From DATJGR01 sp963787045 (GTDB taxonomy: Bacteria; Pseudomonadota; Gammaproteobacteria; Pseudomonadales; Azotimanducaceae), in NCBI GenBank assembly GCA_963787045.1, contig CAWBBR010000017.1:124001-188000 (forward strand): a stretch of 64,000 nucleotides of DNA, given 5' to 3'. Both the position numbers and the translations under genes were made by a program. The notes beneath the pieces were generated by a model. It made no database searches and was not told the origin of the DNA. It was given only the letters and a program-made list of their open reading frames with translations. Shown in pieces: positions 60,138-64,000 of the stretch; the stretch's first letter is position 1, and the number at the start of each line of letters is the position of its first letter.

Positions 60138-60614
60138 ATGCTGACGCTGAACGTCAACGGGAACGAACATCTGCTCGACGGCGTTGAGCCGTCTACACCG
60201 CTGCTTTGGGTGCTGCGCGACAATCTGAATCTGGTTGGCGTGAAGTACGGCTGCGGGGTCGGTCAGTGCGGTGCGTGCACCGTTTGGATCGATGGCCAGC
60301 CGGTGCGGTCGTGCTCGTTCAGCGCGGTGGCTGCCGCCGAGCATGCAGTCACCACGATCGAAGGGCTCTCCGGTCCAGACAAGCAGTTGCACCCGCTGCA
60401 ACAGGCGTGGATCGACCTCGACGTACCGCAATGCGGCTACTGTCAGGCGGGGCAGATCATGTCGGCGGCTGCGTTGCTGAAAGCCAATCCGGATCCGACC
60501 GACGTCGAAATCGATCAGGCAATGGCCGGCAATCTGTGTCGATGCGGGACGTACCTGCGTATTCGCAAGGCCATCCATGCAGCGGCAAAAGCGCAGCGCG
60601 AAGGGAACGTGTGA
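60138..60614 (+). CDS. iorA: [2Fe-2S] subunit of a molybdenum hydroxylase (IorA-like)
   Basis: 158 residues. The plant-type ferredoxin cluster is in KYGCGVGQCGACTVWIDGQPVRSCS; the second cluster in QCGYCQAGQIMSAAALL and NLCRCGTYLRIRKAI. This layout is that of xanthine-oxidase-family small subunits; the pairing with a Tat-exported large subunit points to the isoquinoline 1-oxidoreductase or aldehyde-oxidoreductase branch. The ATG follows GGGAG; the stop overlaps iorB by one base. Confidence 0.88.
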   Translation: MLTLNVNGNEHLLDGVEPSTPLLWVLRDNLNLVGVKYGCGVGQCGACTVWIDGQPVRSCSFSAVAAAEHAVTTIEGLSGPDKQLHPLQQAWIDLDVPQCGYCQAGQIMSAAALLKANPDPTDVEIDQAMAGNLCRCGTYLRIRKAIHAAAKAQREGNV

Positions 60615-62892
60615 TGACGAAACCAACGCGTTCCTATCGCAACGATTCGTTTCTTGCCGACCACGCGGCGGCGGCAGATGCGGCGCCCGCAACGGCGCGT
60701 TTCACCGTTGCGAAGATCGGCCGCCGGCGTTTTCTGCAGGTCACCGGCGTGGCAGGTGGTGGCTTGCTGCTAGCTGTCGGCACCGGATCCGGATGGCGCG
60801 GTACGGCGGCGGCCAGCGCGAATGTCGACGACACGTTCACACCGAACGCGTACGTGAAGATCGCCGACGGCCAGATCTTGATCTACGCACCGAATCCGGA
60901 GATCGGCCAGGGTGTGAAGACCAGTCTGCCGATGATCGTGGCGGAAGAACTGGATGCGGCGTGGCCCGACGTGCACGTCGAGCAGGCGCGCGTCGACAAG
61001 GACGCGTATGGCGGACAGGTCGCCGGCGGCTCGCGGTCGGTGCCGCAGAACTGGGATGCACTGCGCCGCGCCGGCGCCGTGGCGAGGGCAATGCTGGTCT
61101 CGGCCGCGGCAGCGCAATGGGGCGTGAAGGACAGCGAATGCCAGACGCGCAACAGCATCATCACGCATTCGTCGAGCGGTCGAAGCGTGAGCTATTTCGA
61201 CGTTGCCGACGCCGCCGCCAGGCTGGCGGTACCCGATGCCGCGAAGGTTCCGCTGAAGAGCCGCAACGACTATCGGCTGCTCGGCACGCGGATCTCCGGT
61301 GTAGACAACCGCGCGATCGTCACCGGCGCGCCGTTGTTCGGCATCGACCAGGTGCTGCCGAACATGCGTTACGCGGTGTATCAGAAGTGTCCGGCCACCG
61401 GCGGCAGCGTCGCCAGCGCGAATCTCGAAGAGATCAGGAAATTGCCCGGCGTGCTCGATGCGTTCGTCCTGGAGGGCAACGGCGAAGTGAACGGGCTGAT
61501 GCCCGGCGTCGCGATCGTCGCGAACGGCACGTGGGCCGCGATCAGCGCGAAGAAGCAACTCAAGATAAAGTGGAACGAGTCGGGCGCGGCGAAGGACAGC
61601 TGGAGCGCGGCGATCGCGCAAGCCAACAAAGCCGCTAAGGGGCCAGGCGCAACTGTTCTCAACAACAAAGGCGACGTCGACGAACAGCTACGATCCGCGG
61701 CCGCGACCGTGGAGTCGATGTACCGTTACGCGTTCGTTTCGCACGCGCAGCTCGAGCCGCAGAACTGCACCGCGTGGTATCGCGATGGCGCGATCGAGCT
61801 CTGGTCGCCGACTCAGACCCCACAGCAGGGTGCCGACATCGTGGCGTCGGTATTGTCAGATTCCGAAGACGAAGGTCACCGTGCACCAGACGCGGTGCGG
61901 CGGTGGCTTCGGACGCCGTCTGACGAACGACTACATGGCTGAAGCGCTGCGATTGCGAAGCACGTTGGCGCGCCGGTGAAACTGCAGTGGACGCGCGAAG
62001 ACGACATGGCGCACGACTTCTATCGTGCCGGCGGCTTCCACTCGATCAAAGGCGCAGTCGACAAGGCGGGCAAGCTGACCGCGTGGCAGCACCACTTCAT
62101 CACGTTTGCCAACGACAAAGGCGATGTGGTGGTGGGCGGCCAGATGACGGAAAAGGTCTTTCCCGGCGAGCTGGTCGCCAACTACAAGCTGATGCTGACG
62201 ACGCTGCCGTGGGACACGCAGTGCGGCGCATGGCGCGCGCCCGGTTCGAACGTTTTCGGTTTCGTGGTGCAGAGCTTTCTCGACGAGATGGCCGCTGCGG
62301 CGAAGCGCGATCGCGTCGAGTTCCTGCTCGAAGTGCTTGGCGAGCCGCGCTGGATGGCGCCTGGCGACAACTGGCGCCTGAACACCGGCCGCGCCGCAGC
62401 CGTGGTGAAACTCGCGGCCGAGAAAGCCGGTTGGGGCAAAGCGATGCCGGCGGGCCGCGGTCTTGGAATCGCCTTCTACTTCAGTCACGCGGGGCACTTC
62501 GCCGAAGTGGCGGAGGTGAGCGTGACGCCCGACAAGAAGATCACGGTGCATCGCGTGACCGTGGTCGGCGACGTCGGACCATCGTCAACCGAAGCATGGC
62601 CGAGAATCAGTGCGAAGGCGCGGTGATCGACGGACTCAGCACGATGATGGGCCTCAAGGTGACGTTCGAAGACGGCCGCGCGCAGCAGCAGAACTTCAAC
62701 GAGTATCCGATTCTGCGGATGCCGAACACCCCCGAAGTCGACGTCTACTTCATCGAGAGCGACAACACGCCGACCGGCCTCGGTGAACCCGCGCTGCCGC
62801 CACTCGCGGCCGCGGTGTGCAATGCAATCCACGCGGCGAGCGGCTTGCGGCCGCGCACGATGCCGATCTCGGAAGAAGGCTTTTCAATCTAG
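60614..62892 (+). CDS. iorB: Molybdopterin-binding large subunit (IorB-like), three frameshifts
   Basis: About 757 residues. The twin-arginine leader KIGRRRFLQVTGVAGGGLLLAVG sends it to the periplasm. Moco-contacting blocks: NPEIGQGVKTSLPMIVAEELDA, HVEQARVDKDAYGGQVAGGSRSV, RCGGGFGRRLTNDYMAEA, GAWRAPGSNVFGFVVQSFLDEMA and the catalytic Glu in GLGEPALPPLAAAV. The frame breaks near 61857, 61946 and 62583. No Moco-insertion chaperone (XdhC/MobA type) is nearby. It may hydroxylate N-heterocycles or oxidise aldehydes. Confidence 0.85.
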
Positions 62893-62906
62893 CCTGAACG
62901 ACTGGA

Positions 62907-64000
62907 CTAAGTCGCGATACCGAACAAGCCGCGCAGGTGCGCGTTGAGCATTCGGCCGGTGGGATCGAGTGCCTCGCGCATCTCGAGAAAGTCCTTGAAC
63001 TTCGGATACAGCTTCACCAGCTGATCGTGCTTCAGCGTGTGTACCTTGCCCCAGTGCGGACGGCCGCCGTATTTCCAGAAGATCGGTTCGACGATGTCGA
63101 AATAGGGCCGGTAGTCGAAACGCGCATCGCGGTGTACCGAGATAGATGCGCGCGGACCGCCCGAGAACATGCTGAGCCAGAGGTCGTCGCCGGCGACGTA
63201 GCGATACTCGAGCGGGAACACCACGTCGATCTGCTTCTCTTCGATCGTGCGCAGAATTTCGAGCAGACACGGGCCGCCGGCATCGAGCGGCACCGAATAT
63301 TCCATTTCGTTGAATCGGTAGTTGCGCACGTTCGCGAGAATGCGATACGAGACGTCGACGACGGGTTCCGACTGCGGCGCTGCCGCCACCGCTGCATCGA
63401 TCATCGCGCCGCGCGCCGCCACCGGCACGTGCACGAGCGCCCGCATCAATTCGTCGTAAGGATCCGGCTGGTCCGGTGGCGGCTGTGGATTGTGAATCGG
63501 CTCGTCGGTCTCGTCGATCGTCTGCACGCTCGCATACTTCGAGTGCGTCAGCGGAAACATTTCGAAGTGCGAGTGCGCGCGTGCTTGCGCCTCGAAATCC
63601 TTCAGCACCTCTTCGGTTGGTTGAATTCGCGTCGTCTTCTTCAACCGATACGCCGGCCGGTTGCGCATCCGGACCTCGGTGATGAAACCGAGCGCGCCGA
63701 GCGAGACCTGCGCGGCTGCGAACAGACGAGGTTCCTTTGCCGCATCGAGTTCCATCACCTTGCCCGATGGCGTGACGAGCCGCAGCCCGCTGACGTACGC
63801 GGACAACGTGTTCAAGGCGAGACCAGTTCCGTGCGTTGCCGTGGAGATCGCGCCGGCGAGCGTCTGTCGATCGATGTCCGGCAGATTGAACATGCCCTGA
63901 CCGATTTCCTCGAGCACCGGCCCGATTTCGGCGAGGCGAATTCCAGCACCCAGCGTTGCCTCGAGCGTCGCAGGATCGTTGCCGCGCAATCCTGTCAGCC
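62907..64000 (-). CDS. FAD-linked aldonolactone oxidase-like protein, N-terminus beyond the window
   Basis: The gene runs off the right edge; the visible part is about 364 codons. The FAD-binding PCMH-type region is partly present (IDRQTLAGAISTATHGTG and VSLGALGFITEVRM). The C-terminal ALO domain follows, with VFPLEYRYVAGDDLWLS and the HWGKVH motif at the end, typical of D-arabinono- or L-gulonolactone oxidases. The flavin attachment residue is outside the window. Intact in view. Confidence 0.85.
   Translation of the reverse strand, partial: LTGLRGNDPATLEATLGAGIRLAEIGPVLEEIGQGMFNLPDIDRQTLAGAISTATHGTGLALNTLSAYVSGLRLVTPSGKVMELDAAKEPRLFAAAQVSLGALGFITEVRMRNRPAYRLKKTTRIQPTEEVLKDFEAQARAHSHFEMFPLTHSKYASVQTIDETDEPIHNPQPPPDQPDPYDELMRALVHVPVAARGAMIDAAVAAAPQSEPVVDVSYRILANVRNYRFNEMEYSVPLDAGGPCLLEILRTIEEKQIDVVFPLEYRYVAGDDLWLSMFSGGPRASISVHRDARFDYRPYFDIVEPIFWKYGGRPHWGKVHTLKHDQLVKLYPKFKDFLEMREALDPTGRMLNAHLRGLFGIAT

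Overview
The window is GC-rich, gene-dense DNA from a gammaproteobacterium. The order thrB - DUF2782 - polA - engB - cytochrome c4 - dsbA - endonuclease/exonuclease/phosphatase (7.9-15.0 kb) is the arrangement known from Pseudomonas. The aa3 oxidase operon with a DUF2909 gene, phaR, TonB receptors and many catabolic oxidoreductases suggest an aerobic, metabolically versatile environmental lineage (Steroidobacter- or Woeseia-like; inference only). There are no rRNA or tRNA genes, insertion sequences, prophage or CRISPR arrays.

Layout. 0-7.9 kb: cytochrome aa3 oxidase structural and assembly operon (coxB, coxA, ctaG, coxC, SURF1, a membrane-anchored CxxxC protein, ctaA, ctaB, SCO). 7.9-15.0 kb: the conserved polA/engB/dsbA block. 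15.0-21.0 kb: a PQQ quinohemoprotein dehydrogenase, phaR with a small DUF6489-type gene, an esterase and a secreted amidohydrolase. 21.0-31.0 kb: a polyamine locus with a Tat-exported spermidine-dehydrogenase-like flavoenzyme, a PotFGHI-type ABC importer, and PuuB-, PuuA- and SpuC-type enzymes. Together these could import polyamines, glutamylate or transaminate them and oxidise them; no PuuC or PuuD is present. 31.0-41.8 kb: gpsA, a small lipoprotein, an 850-residue membrane-anchored coiled-coil protein ending in a helix-hairpin-helix domain, a phosphoesterase, a TPR-sulfotransferase divergent from a TonB receptor, a 60-residue basic protein and an amidase.

41.8-47.6 kb holds what looks like a self-contained regulon: a luciferase-like monooxygenase and a TetR regulator behind one promoter, and a TonB receptor and a VOC protein behind another. 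Both promoters carry near-identical palindromes over the -10 element. 47.6-54.2 kb: an orphan radical SAM protein, then MarR-emrA-emrB with a palindrome inside the MarR promoter, then DNA polymerase II. 54.2-64.0 kb: glyoxalase I, cupin, metal-dependent hydrolase, glutathione peroxidase, a SnoaL-like protein, quinone oxidoreductase, a shortened alpha/beta hydrolase, a sugar-isomerase-like barrel, an IorAB-type molybdenum hydroxylase and an aldonolactone-oxidase-type flavoprotein cut by the window end.

A striking property is the number of single-base frameshifts, more than fifty in about twenty genes, including coxA, polA and gpsA. Most are insertions of G or C, and they cluster in a few genes while neighbouring stretches are clean. 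I read them as residual long-read assembly errors and annotate each gene across its breaks.
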